DNA from: Chromatiales bacterium
GTDB lineage: Bacteria > Pseudomonadota > Gammaproteobacteria > UBA6429 > Thiohalophilaceae
Assembly: GCA_027070385.1 (NCBI GenBank)
Contig: JALXDW010000299.1
Coordinates: 1 to 5,303, forward strand
Direction of reading: 5' to 3'
DNA length: 5,303 nucleotides
Each line of letters begins with the position of its first letter. Position 1 is the stretch's first letter. Shown piece after piece: positions 1-5,303 of the stretch. The position numbers were made by a program, and so were the translations under genes. The notes under the pieces are model-generated. The model was not told where the DNA came from. It did no database searches and saw only the letters and a list, made by a program, of their open reading frames with translations.

Positions 1-693
1 ATTCAATGTCACGGCAAGTTTAAGCGTATCATTACTCATGTTATCGAGTAATATTCTTTGTGCCCCGGCTTGCAGAGCTTGCTGTAATTCATCGAGTGTT
101 TCCACTTCAATTTCAACCGCCAGCTCTTTTTGCAATGCCACCTTTAATGCCGCTTCAATGGAACCTGCGGCTTCAATATGATTTTCCTTGATGAGAATCA
201 TATCGTACAAACCAATGCGGTGATTAACCCCACCACCACAGTTAACCGCATATTTTTGTGCCAGGCGTAAACCGGGAATTGTTTTTCTTGTATCAAGAAT
301 TTGAGTGTCAGTTTCTTTAACAGCATCAACATAACCCTGGGTTACTGTTGCTGTGCCTGACAAGGTTTGCAAAAAATTGATAGCAGTACGTTCGCCTGTC
401 AGGATTGAGCGAGCCGAACCGGATAAAGTACAAATAATCTGATCCGGTTTTATTCTGTCAGCGTCATTAGCCTGCCAATGAACTTTTATATCAGCGTTCA
501 GTTGTTTAAATGTCTGGTTAAACCAGTCTTTGCCACATAAAACAGCTGTTTCCCGAGCAAATAAATCTGCCGTTATTTCCTTGTCAGCAGGAATGAGTGA
601 TGCGGTGACGTCACCAGATTGAATATCTTCATCCAGTGCCTGACTGATCTGGGTTGCAAGTTGTTCATCGTTAATAAGTTCGTTTCGTAGCAT
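1..693 (-). CDS. nadC: Nicotinate-nucleotide pyrophosphorylase (quinolinate phosphoribosyltransferase), C-terminus missing
   Basis: Cytoplasmic enzyme of de novo NAD synthesis: quinolinate plus PRPP gives nicotinate mononucleotide, CO2 and pyrophosphate. The minus-strand frame is open from an ATG at 693 to base 1 (231 codons, no stop), against about 275-295 residues for the family, so roughly 45-60 residues lie outside the window. Visible family blocks are GDVT (27-30), the ERTAINFLQTLSGTAT block (101-116), DTRKTIPGLR (134-143), KYAVNCGGGVNHR (147-159, basic residues for substrate and PRPP phosphate), LIKENHI (167-173), EIEVE (194-198) and ILLDNM (214-219). The start matches the usual N-terminus (a short helix, then LDEDI.SGDVT). 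It lies 14 nt after the symporter stop with only a weak ribosome binding site, which suggests co-transcription with that gene. Nothing suggests it is damaged. Identity is secure from the motifs. Confidence 0.96.
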   Translation of the reverse strand, partial: MLRNELINDEQLATQISQALDEDIQSGDVTASLIPADKEITADLFARETAVLCGKDWFNQTFKQLNADIKVHWQANDADRIKPDQIICTLSGSARSILTGERTAINFLQTLSGTATVTQGYVDAVKETDTQILDTRKTIPGLRLAQKYAVNCGGGVNHRIGLYDMILIKENHIEAAGSIEAALKVALQKELAVEIEVETLDELQQALQAGAQRILLDNMSNDTLKLAVTLN

Positions 694-707
694 CGTTAAA
701 TATTCTG

Positions 708-2093
708 TTAGTTCCGGTTTTGTTGCTGCTGGTAATAATCATCGGTTATTTTTTTCACCAGTCCTGCAAGTAAAATCAAGCTGATTAAATTCGGTACGGC
801 CATGAGCATATTGGCAATATCTGCAAAATTCCATACCAATTTCAGTGGTACGCTGGCACCGACAACAACCAGTACGGTAAAGACAATGCGATAGGGTAAT
901 ATTGCACGTTTACCAAATAAAAATTCGGCACTACGATCACCGTAGTAGGACCAGGCTATCATGGTTGAATAAGCAAAAAAGGCCAAGCCAAAACCAACAA
1001 TACTGTGTCCCAGTGTTTCACCCCAACTGCCCAGAAAAGATAATGCTTGTCCAAATGAAAGGACAGTCAGGTTGGCACCCGTAACACCCTGTGGCCGGGC
1101 ATCGCCCCAGTTACCGGTAATGACTATCACCAGAGCTGTCATTGAACAGATGATAATGGTATCAATAAAAGGCCCTAACATGGCAACCATTCCTTCACGT
1201 GCCGGTTCAGTGGTTCGGGCACTGGCATGAGCCATGGGAGCCGAGCCGAGTCCGGCTTCATTAGAAAATACACCGCGGGCAACCCCGTATTGCATGGCGG
1301 CACCGATAGCACCACCGCCAGCGGCTGCTGGGTTCAGGGCAAGGTTAATAATAGTAGCGAATGCTTCAGGAATTTGAGTCACATGGGTAATCAGAATAAT
1401 AATTGCAACGCCACAGTAAGCAACAGCCATAAAAGGAACAATCACGGATGCTACTTTCGCAATACGTTTTATCCCGCCAATAATAACCAGCCCGACCAGA
1501 ATGGCCATGATAAAACCAATAAAGGTTTTGTTTTGCGGTACGTTAGGTAAGGCACGTGCCAAACCATCCACAACTGAATTTGCCTGCACCATGTTGCCAA
1601 TGCCAAACGAAGCAATCAAGGTGAAAGCGGCAAACAAGGCGGCAAGTTTTGGCATTTGCAGTCCATTTAATAAGGTGTACATGGGGCCACCGGAGATGCT
1701 GCCGTCTTTATGGATATGACGAAACTTCAAAGCCAGTGAACACGAGGCATATTTGGTTGCCATGCCAACCAGTGCGGTTATCCACATCCAGAAAACGGCA
1801 CCGGGGCCACCCAGTGCAATGGCGGTGGCCACACCGGCAATATTGCCAGTTCCAATCGTGGCAGAAAGTGCCGTACTTAAAGCCTGGAAGTGAGTGACTT
1901 CACCCGGGTCGGCTTTTTTATCATATTTGCCGCTGATAAGCTGGGTTGCATGTTTAAAACCACGGAACTGAATAAAGCGTAATTTAATGCTGAGATACAG
2001 ACCGGTGCCTACCAGCAAAATAATGGAAGGTATTCCCCAGAAATAGCCCGCAATCGTACCAAGCGTTTGGGTTAAACTGTCTATAAAAGGCAT
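708..2093 (-). CDS. Sodium:alanine/glycine symporter, AGCS family
   Basis: Inner-membrane secondary transporter of the alanine-or-glycine:cation symporter family (TC 2.A.25), importing D/L-alanine or glycine with Na+ (or H+). The 461-residue length is normal. Visible family hallmarks are the ATIGTGNIAGVATAI segment (78-92, unwound helix and substrate/ion site region), GGPGAVFWMW (95-104, the family signature), KDGSISGGPMYTL (129-141), the GAAMQYGVARGVFSNEAGLGSAPMAHA region (264-290) and a PFIDT helix (308-312). About ten or eleven hydrophobic segments fit the LeuT-like fold. The C-terminus is short, polar and glutamine-rich (QQQQ, 455-458). The ATG at 2093 is preceded by an AGGA at suitable distance and gives the expected N-terminal helix. 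It is transcribed away from the DUF1538 operon and just ahead of nadC. Substrate preference (alanine or glycine) cannot be decided from sequence alone. Confidence 0.95.
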   Translation of the reverse strand: MPFIDSLTQTLGTIAGYFWGIPSIILLVGTGLYLSIKLRFIQFRGFKHATQLISGKYDKKADPGEVTHFQALSTALSATIGTGNIAGVATAIALGGPGAVFWMWITALVGMATKYASCSLALKFRHIHKDGSISGGPMYTLLNGLQMPKLAALFAAFTLIASFGIGNMVQANSVVDGLARALPNVPQNKTFIGFIMAILVGLVIIGGIKRIAKVASVIVPFMAVAYCGVAIIILITHVTQIPEAFATIINLALNPAAAGGGAIGAAMQYGVARGVFSNEAGLGSAPMAHASARTTEPAREGMVAMLGPFIDTIIICSMTALVIVITGNWGDARPQGVTGANLTVLSFGQALSFLGSWGETLGHSIVGFGLAFFAYSTMIAWSYYGDRSAEFLFGKRAILPYRIVFTVLVVVGASVPLKLVWNFADIANMLMAVPNLISLILLAGLVKKITDDYYQQQQNRN

Positions 2094-2102
2094 GGGTCAG
2101 GT

Positions 2103-2106
2103 TCCT
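2103..2106 (-). promoter_or_regulatory. Ribosome binding site of the AGCS symporter
   Basis: On the minus strand an AGGA core (within CAGGAACC) lies 9 nt before the ATG at 2093, normal Shine-Dalgarno spacing. It supports that start. Confidence 0.6.
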
Positions 2107-2138
2107 GTTCTGTTTTTATTTTATTGAGAGTGTAATCG

Positions 2139-2168
2139 TTTATGAAAATAGATGATAGACTCTGTTAA
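2139..2168 (-). promoter_or_regulatory. Candidate sigma-70 promoter for the symporter-nadC unit
   Basis: Read on the minus strand, a TTAACA hexamer (2168-2163, five of six matches to the -35 consensus) is followed after 18 nt by CATAAA (2144-2139, four of six to the -10). Transcription would begin near 2132 and leave a leader of about 40 nt before the symporter ATG. The region is AT-rich, so a chance match is possible. It is the best candidate seen by eye in the divergent gap. Confidence 0.35.
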
Positions 2169-2183
2169 TAATTACTTTATACT
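2157..2183 (+). promoter_or_regulatory. Candidate sigma-70 promoter for the DUF1538-PII-CBS-ampDE unit
   Basis: TATACT at 2178-2183 matches the -10 consensus at five of six positions. A weaker TAGACT at 2157-2162 (four of six to the -35) lies 15 nt upstream, which is shorter than ideal. Transcription from here would start near 2190, giving a leader of about 37 nt to the TTG start at 2227 but placing the alternative ATG at 2152 upstream of the transcript. The -35 element abuts that of the opposite candidate promoter, so one regulator could control both arms. Confidence 0.35.
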
Positions 2184-2213
2184 CAAAATATTATCTTCAG
2201 CTGGTCTTAATAT

Positions 2214-2218
2214 AAAGG
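2214..2218 (+). promoter_or_regulatory. Ribosome binding site that selects the TTG start at 2227
   Basis: AAAGG lies 8 nt before the TTG at 2227. The alternative ATG at 2152 has no purine-rich element at usable distance; the nearest, GAGAG, is about 21 nt away. The site therefore favours the shorter reading of the first DUF1538 gene. Confidence 0.55.
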
Positions 2219-2226
2219 TTAATACC

Positions 2227-2964
2227 TTGGTTCGTGATACTTTAAAACAATTATTTCTGTTACTGTTTGGCGGCTTTAAAGATTTATTACCGATTATTAT
2301 TGTTGTCGCTTTTTTTCAGTTTGCGGTATTGCAGCAACATATTCCGAATCTGGTTAATATTCTTGTCGGCTTGTTTATGGTGTCATTGGGATTATCTCTT
2401 TTTATCAAGGGACTGGAAATTGGCTTGTTCCCGGTAGGAGAAAACCTTGCTTATGCTTTTGCAAAAAAAGGCAGTGTCTTATGGCTGATGATTTTTGCTT
2501 TTGCGCTGGGTTTCGGGACAACAATTGCAGAGCCCGCACTGATTGCGATTGCCGATAAGGCTGCTTTTCTGGCGGCTAAAGATAATATAATTGCAGCAAC
2601 TGAAAGTGCGCAACAAGCTTATGCAAAAGGCCTGCGAATAACAGTAGCGGTATCGGTAGGTATTGCGATTGTTATCGGGGTGATCCGTATTATTCGTGGC
2701 TGGCCTATCCAATATCTTATTATTGGCGGTTATCTTTGCGTGGTTACGATCACTTTTTTTGCACCGAAAGAAATTATCGGTATTGCCTATGATTCTGGTG
2801 GGGTAACGACGTCGACTATTACTGTACCATTAGTCACTGCATTGGGTGTGGGACTGGCTTCGAGTATTCGCGGACGAAATCCGATGATTGATGGGTTTGG
2901 TTTAATCGCACTGGCATCACTCACACCGATGATGTTTGTTATGTTGTATGGGATTGTTATTTGA
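2227..2964 (+). CDS. DUF1538 family membrane protein, first copy
   Basis: Polytopic inner-membrane protein of the DUF1538 family; its function is not established, and a transporter or channel role is inferred. From the TTG at 2227 it has 245 residues with about six or more hydrophobic segments. Landmarks are DLLPI (19-23), a long helix pair ending in LFPVGE (67-72), [11 protein letters not shown] (95-105), FFAPKEI (177-183), [10 protein letters not shown] (188-197) followed by TVPL, and [11 protein letters not shown] (221-231). The frame is open to an ATG at 2152 (270 residues), but TTG has the better ribosome binding site. With TTG the DLLPI motif sits 19 residues in, almost as in the paralogue encoded next (18). 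The extra 25 residues from the ATG have no counterpart there. The stop directly abuts the next start, indicating an operon and probably a heteromeric complex. Confidence 0.9.
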   Translation: MVRDTLKQLFLLLFGGFKDLLPIIIVVAFFQFAVLQQHIPNLVNILVGLFMVSLGLSLFIKGLEIGLFPVGENLAYAFAKKGSVLWLMIFAFALGFGTTIAEPALIAIADKAAFLAAKDNIIAATESAQQAYAKGLRITVAVSVGIAIVIGVIRIIRGWPIQYLIIGGYLCVVTITFFAPKEIIGIAYDSGGVTTSTITVPLVTALGVGLASSIRGRNPMIDGFGLIALASLTPMMFVMLYGIVI

Positions 2965-3765
2965 ATGATGGAATTCATATCCAAATTTATTGAGGTTTTT
3001 GCTTCCACCATTACGGACGTGCTGCCGATTGCGACCATTATTTTTGCAACACAGTATTTTATTATTCGTCGCCCCATGACCAATTTAAAACAGGTTGTTT
3101 TTGGCTTTGTACTGGTTATTCTGGGTATGGCCTTTTTTCTTGTGGGACTGGAGGAAGCACTGTTTCCTCTAGGAGAAGTCATGGCAAAACAATTAACAGC
3201 ACCTGAGTTTTTAGGGGTGGATAATATCGCAGCCCATATTCATTGGGACAATTATATATGGGTTTATGCATTTGCTGCAGCCATTGGTTTTTCAACAACC
3301 CTGGCCGAACCTGCATTATTAGCCGTTGCGATTAAAGCTCAGGATGTATCCGGCGGCACGGTGAGTATTTGGGGGTTGCGTACTTCTGTTGCGATTGGGG
3401 TTGGTCTGGGGATTGCGTTAGGCACCTTTCGAATTGTCACCGGCACACCATTACATTATTACATTATTGCAGGGTATCTGATTGTTATTGTACAAACCCT
3501 GTTTGCACCGAAAAGTATTGTTGCCCTGGCCTATGATTCCGGTGGAGTAACAACATCCACTGTTACGGTTCCATTGGTTGCTGCCCTGGGTATTGGTTTG
3601 GCCGGAACGGTACCAGGGCGTAGTGAGTTAATTGATGGTTTTGGCTTGATTGCATTTGCAAGTTTATTTCCAATGATAACCGTGATGGGTTATGCACAAA
3701 TTGGGCACTGGCAGGCAAAACAGGTATTAAAGAAACAAAAGATAAAAGACTTAACAGGAGAATAG
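2965..3765 (+). CDS. DUF1538 family membrane protein, second copy
   Basis: A 266-residue paralogue of the preceding protein, also predicted to be a polytopic inner-membrane protein of unestablished function. It keeps the same landmarks: DVLPI (18-22), LFPLGE (66-71), GFSTTLAEPAL (108-118), LFAPKSI (179-185), [11 protein letters not shown] (189-199) with TVPL, and [11 protein letters not shown] (223-233). It differs in a longer loop before the AEPAL helix (about 76-98), a shorter loop after it, and a basic, soluble C-terminal tail of about 20 residues (247-266), a possible docking site for the PII or CBS partner. Two adjacent ATGs (2965 and 2968) are possible starts. The gene follows the upstream TGA with no gap and has a weak ribosome binding site, so translation is probably coupled. 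Many DUF1538 proteins elsewhere carry two domains in one chain, which matches this split pair. Confidence 0.92.
   Translation: MMEFISKFIEVFASTITDVLPIATIIFATQYFIIRRPMTNLKQVVFGFVLVILGMAFFLVGLEEALFPLGEVMAKQLTAPEFLGVDNIAAHIHWDNYIWVYAFAAAIGFSTTLAEPALLAVAIKAQDVSGGTVSIWGLRTSVAIGVGLGIALGTFRIVTGTPLHYYIIAGYLIVIVQTLFAPKSIVALAYDSGGVTTSTVTVPLVAALGIGLAGTVPGRSELIDGFGLIAFASLFPMITVMGYAQIGHWQAKQVLKKQKIKDLTGE
3756..3760 (+). promoter_or_regulatory. Ribosome binding site of the PII-like gene
   Basis: AGGAG lies 8 nt before the ATG at 3769, inside the last codons of the second DUF1538 gene. It confirms the start and shows that the two genes are read from one message. Confidence 0.65.
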
Positions 3766-3768
3766 CGT

Positions 3769-4116
3769 ATGCATTTTAAATTAATTATAGCTTTACTTGA
3801 AACCAACAAGGTTGATGATGTAATGAATGCCGCTAGAGAAGTCGGGGCTACCGGTGCAACCGTTATCAGCCATGCGCGCGGTGAAGGGCTGAATAAAAAT
3901 AAAACATTCTTTGGTCTGTCTTTGGAAACGCAACGTGACGTAGTGTTATTTTTGGTGGAAGAGCATTTAAGCCGAATGATTCTTGAAAAGATTTCCGAAG
4001 TAGGTGAATTTGAAAAAGAAGGTGCAGGGATTGCTTTTCAGATTGATGTTGAAGATGCCGTAGGTGTTGCCAGTCAGGTAAAAAGTTTAACTGAAGTTGT
4101 GGAGGAAAAAATATGA
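3769..4116 (+). CDS. Divergent P-II family signalling protein
   Basis: A 115-residue protein of GlnB/GlnK size and layout, expected to be a cytoplasmic trimer that binds nucleotides and regulates a partner, here most likely the DUF1538 proteins. The N-terminal strand and helix (KLIIALLETNKVDDVMNAAREVGATGATVISHARGEG, 4-40) follow the PII pattern, as does the strand VVLFLVEE (58-65). The segment GEFEKEGAGIAFQIDV (79-94) aligns with the B-loop and following strand of GlnB. Two differences stand out. The T-loop region (about 41-57) is roughly seven residues shorter than in GlnB and lacks the uridylylated tyrosine. The B-loop lysine of GlnB (K90) is isoleucine here (I88). It is therefore not a GlnB/GlnK orthologue and is unlikely to be controlled by GlnD. 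It starts 3 nt after the upstream stop and overlaps the CBS gene by 4 nt. Confidence 0.9.
   Translation: MHFKLIIALLETNKVDDVMNAAREVGATGATVISHARGEGLNKNKTFFGLSLETQRDVVLFLVEEHLSRMILEKISEVGEFEKEGAGIAFQIDVEDAVGVASQVKSLTEVVEEKI
4101..4105 (+). promoter_or_regulatory. Ribosome binding site of the CBS gene
   Basis: A strong GGAGG lies 7 nt before the ATG at 4113, within the end of the PII-like gene. It fixes the start at the ATGA overlap. Confidence 0.75.
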
Positions 4117-4514
4117 ATGACGTGAAAATAGTGCGTGTACGTGATGTCATGAAACCCCATTTTGATCTTGTTGATGGTATGTTAACCGTCAGTGATGCTT
4201 TAAATGAGATGAAAAATGTTGAAACCAAATGTCTGGTTGTAAACAAACGAACCGATAATGACGAATACGGTTTGGTATTAATTTCAGATATTGCCAAACA
4301 GGTGTTGGCAAAAGATCGTTCCCCGGAGCGAGTTAATATTTATGAAATCATGTCCAAACCAGTGATTACGGTTGACCCGCAGATGGATATTCGTTATTGC
4401 GCAAGATTATTTGAAAAATTTAACCTTTCGCGCTCACCCGTTGTTGAAGATGGACTGGTGATTGGTATTGTCAGTTTTACTGACATGGTGCTGAAAGGGC
4501 TGGTAAGGGAATAG
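4113..4514 (+). CDS. CBS-domain pair protein
   Basis: A 133-residue soluble protein that is little more than two cystathionine-beta-synthase domains (a Bateman module). CBS1 spans about residues 9-67 and CBS2 about 76-131. Each opens with a typical segment (VRDVMKP, 8-14; IYEIMSKPVITV, 76-87) and ends with the ligand-ribose motif (GLVLISDI, 53-60, with S58 and D59; GIVSFTDM, 118-125, with T123 and D124). Such modules usually bind AMP, ADP, ATP or S-adenosylmethionine and report energy or adenosine-compound status to a partner; here the partner is probably the DUF1538 transporter or the PII-like protein. There is no enzymatic or DNA-binding domain. The start overlaps the PII-like stop as ATGA, so the two are translationally coupled. 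The ligand cannot be told from sequence. Confidence 0.93.
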   Translation: MNDVKIVRVRDVMKPHFDLVDGMLTVSDALNEMKNVETKCLVVNKRTDNDEYGLVLISDIAKQVLAKDRSPERVNIYEIMSKPVITVDPQMDIRYCARLFEKFNLSRSPVVEDGLVIGIVSFTDMVLKGLVRE

Positions 4515-4516
4515 GA
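4513..4516 (+). promoter_or_regulatory. Ribosome binding site of ampD
   Basis: AGGA overlaps the CBS stop codon and lies 5 nt before the GTG at 4522. It supports that unusual start codon and links ampD translation to the upstream gene. Confidence 0.55.
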
Positions 4517-4521
4517 TAGTT

Positions 4522-5070
4522 GTGTTTAGTATCAACCAACAAACCGGGCAGTTAAATGAAGCACTGCAACTGCCATCGCCAAATTGTGATGCACGACCAG
4601 CTGATGAAATCAGTCTGATTGTCATTCATGGTATCAGTTTGCCACCTGCTGAGTTTGGTGGTGAATACATCGACCAGTTGTTCACTAACAATCTGAATCC
4701 AATGCAACATCCTTATTTTGATGAAATTAAGGATTTAAAGGTTTCATCACATTTATTAATTGAACGAACAGGTACGGTTAAACAGTTTGTGCCTTTTACC
4801 CAACGAGCATGGCATGCGGGTGAATCACAATTCAATAACAGGACATGTTGTAATGATTTTTCAATCGGTATCGAGTTGGAAGGTACCGATGATATTGCCT
4901 ACACGGATATTCAATATCATGTTTTGCAACAGTTATGTATCTGTTTACAACAGACTTACACGGCTATTTTACCGCAAAATATTGTGGGGCATTGTGATAT
5001 TGCGCCAGGTAGAAAGACCGATCCGGGGGCGTCTTTTGACTGGCAACGCTTTAAAGCTAAATTGGCATAA
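4522..5070 (+). CDS. ampD: 1,6-anhydro-N-acetylmuramyl-L-alanine amidase
   Basis: Cytoplasmic zinc amidase of peptidoglycan recycling. It cuts the bond between anhydroMurNAc and L-alanine in imported anhydromuropeptides, which also lowers the AmpR inducer pool in species with an ampR-ampC system. The 182-residue length matches family members (about 183-187). The Amidase_2 fold is evident: IVIHGISLPP (33-42) with zinc ligand H36, FGGEYIDQLF (45-54), VSSHLLIERTG (74-84), AWHAG (96-100), SIGIELEG (114-121) with E119 at the catalytic glutamate position, and GHCDIAPGRKTDPG (156-169) with zinc ligands H157 and D167 and conserved K165. There is no signal peptide, as expected for AmpD rather than a periplasmic paralogue. 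The start is GTG, 7 nt after the CBS stop. That context is odd: ampD usually lies beside nadC, divergent from it. No ampC or ampR is in the window. Confidence 0.96.
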   Translation: MFSINQQTGQLNEALQLPSPNCDARPADEISLIVIHGISLPPAEFGGEYIDQLFTNNLNPMQHPYFDEIKDLKVSSHLLIERTGTVKQFVPFTQRAWHAGESQFNNRTCCNDFSIGIELEGTDDIAYTDIQYHVLQQLCICLQQTYTAILPQNIVGHCDIAPGRKTDPGASFDWQRFKAKLA

Positions 5071-5129
5071 GTTACAATAAGTTAAATCGTCGAAAGGCGT
5101 CTAAATAATCAGGGATAACCCTTTAAGTT

Positions 5130-5303
5130 ATGGAATTTATTACAATTTTAATTGCTGTTGCTATTGAGCAATATTACAAGGATATTGCCCATTATCGTCA
5201 GTTTGACTGGTTTACAACGTATTGTAACTGGATACAGCAAAAATCGGCTACTTGGCTGTCTGGAATTCATTCATCCAGTGGCCCCATCTACTTGCTTATT
5301 TTA
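5130..5303 (+). CDS. ampE: AmpE-like membrane protein, N-terminal part
   Basis: An open frame of 58 codons runs off the right edge. Its opening (MEFITILIAVAIEQYYK, then HYRQFDWF and a WI..K segment) resembles the N-terminus of AmpE: a first membrane helix ending in an acidic residue, followed by a polar region and another hydrophobic stretch (IYLLIL). AmpE is an inner-membrane protein of the CobD/CbiB-like group encoded after ampD and linked to beta-lactamase induction signalling; its biochemical role is poorly defined. An in-frame TAA at 5124-5126 rules out any longer start, so ATG 5130 is the first possible. The 59-nt gap after ampD has no obvious terminator, and no strong ribosome binding site is seen. 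The call rests on position as much as on the short sequence. Confidence 0.75.
   Translation, partial: MEFITILIAVAIEQYYKDIAHYRQFDWFTTYCNWIQQKSATWLSGIHSSSGPIYLLIL

Noticed and set aside
2110..2124. T-rich run in the divergent gap considered as a terminator
   Set aside because: No hairpin precedes it on the plus strand, and no gene ends there on either strand; it is AT-rich leader sequence of the symporter.
2787..3182. A 131-codon minus-strand open frame across the junction of the two DUF1538 genes
   Set aside because: It is antisense to two clearly conserved coding regions, its product is low-complexity and resembles no family I know, and it has no convincing start context.
3866..4297. A 143-codon minus-strand open frame opposite the PII-like and CBS genes
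   Set aside because: It lies wholly antisense to two motif-supported genes, and its composition looks like a reverse reading of them.
4760..5080. A 106-codon plus-strand frame overlapping ampD
   Set aside because: It is an out-of-frame shadow of ampD, whose zinc and catalytic residues are all in the other frame.
5085..5122. Two small inverted repeats between ampD and ampE (CGTC-GAAA-GGCG and AGGG-ATAA-CCCT) considered as a terminator
   Set aside because: The stems are only four pairs and no run of T follows, so neither would be a convincing intrinsic terminator.
1..5303. Possible mobile island around the five inserted genes
   Set aside because: No transposase, integrase, tRNA, direct repeats or sharp change in base composition is visible by eye at the borders.

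Overview
The window reads as chromosomal DNA of a gammaproteobacterium, moderately AT-rich. The main clue is the pairing of nadC on the minus strand with ampD-ampE on the plus strand, which in Escherichia coli and many relatives are direct divergent neighbours. No mobile element, CRISPR array, rRNA or tRNA is visible. The genus cannot be named from this sequence.

Left arm, minus strand: a sodium:alanine/glycine symporter of the AGCS family (2093 to 708) is followed after 14 nt by nadC (693 to 1, cut by the window edge before its C-terminus). The two look co-transcribed from a promoter in the central intergenic region.

Centre, 2094-2226: a short AT-rich divergent control region. It carries a candidate promoter in each direction and the ribosome binding site of the first plus-strand gene. 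That gene most probably starts at a TTG at 2227 rather than at the ATG at 2152.

Right arm, plus strand: six tightly packed genes. They are two tandem paralogous DUF1538 membrane proteins, a divergent P-II-like signalling protein, a protein made of two CBS domains, ampD (cytoplasmic anhydromuropeptide amidase) and the start of ampE (cut by the right edge). Junctions are 0 nt, 3 nt, a 4-nt ATGA overlap and 7 nt, then a 59-nt gap before ampE.

The most interesting unit is the four-gene DUF1538-DUF1538-PII-CBS module (2227-4514). By analogy with Amt-GlnK and SbtA-SbtB it looks like a two-subunit membrane transporter or channel controlled by two unrelated nucleotide-sensing proteins. Its substrate is unknown. 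The module and the symporter sit exactly between nadC and ampD, so they split the usual nadC/ampDE divergon and place ampDE downstream of the module in one likely transcript.
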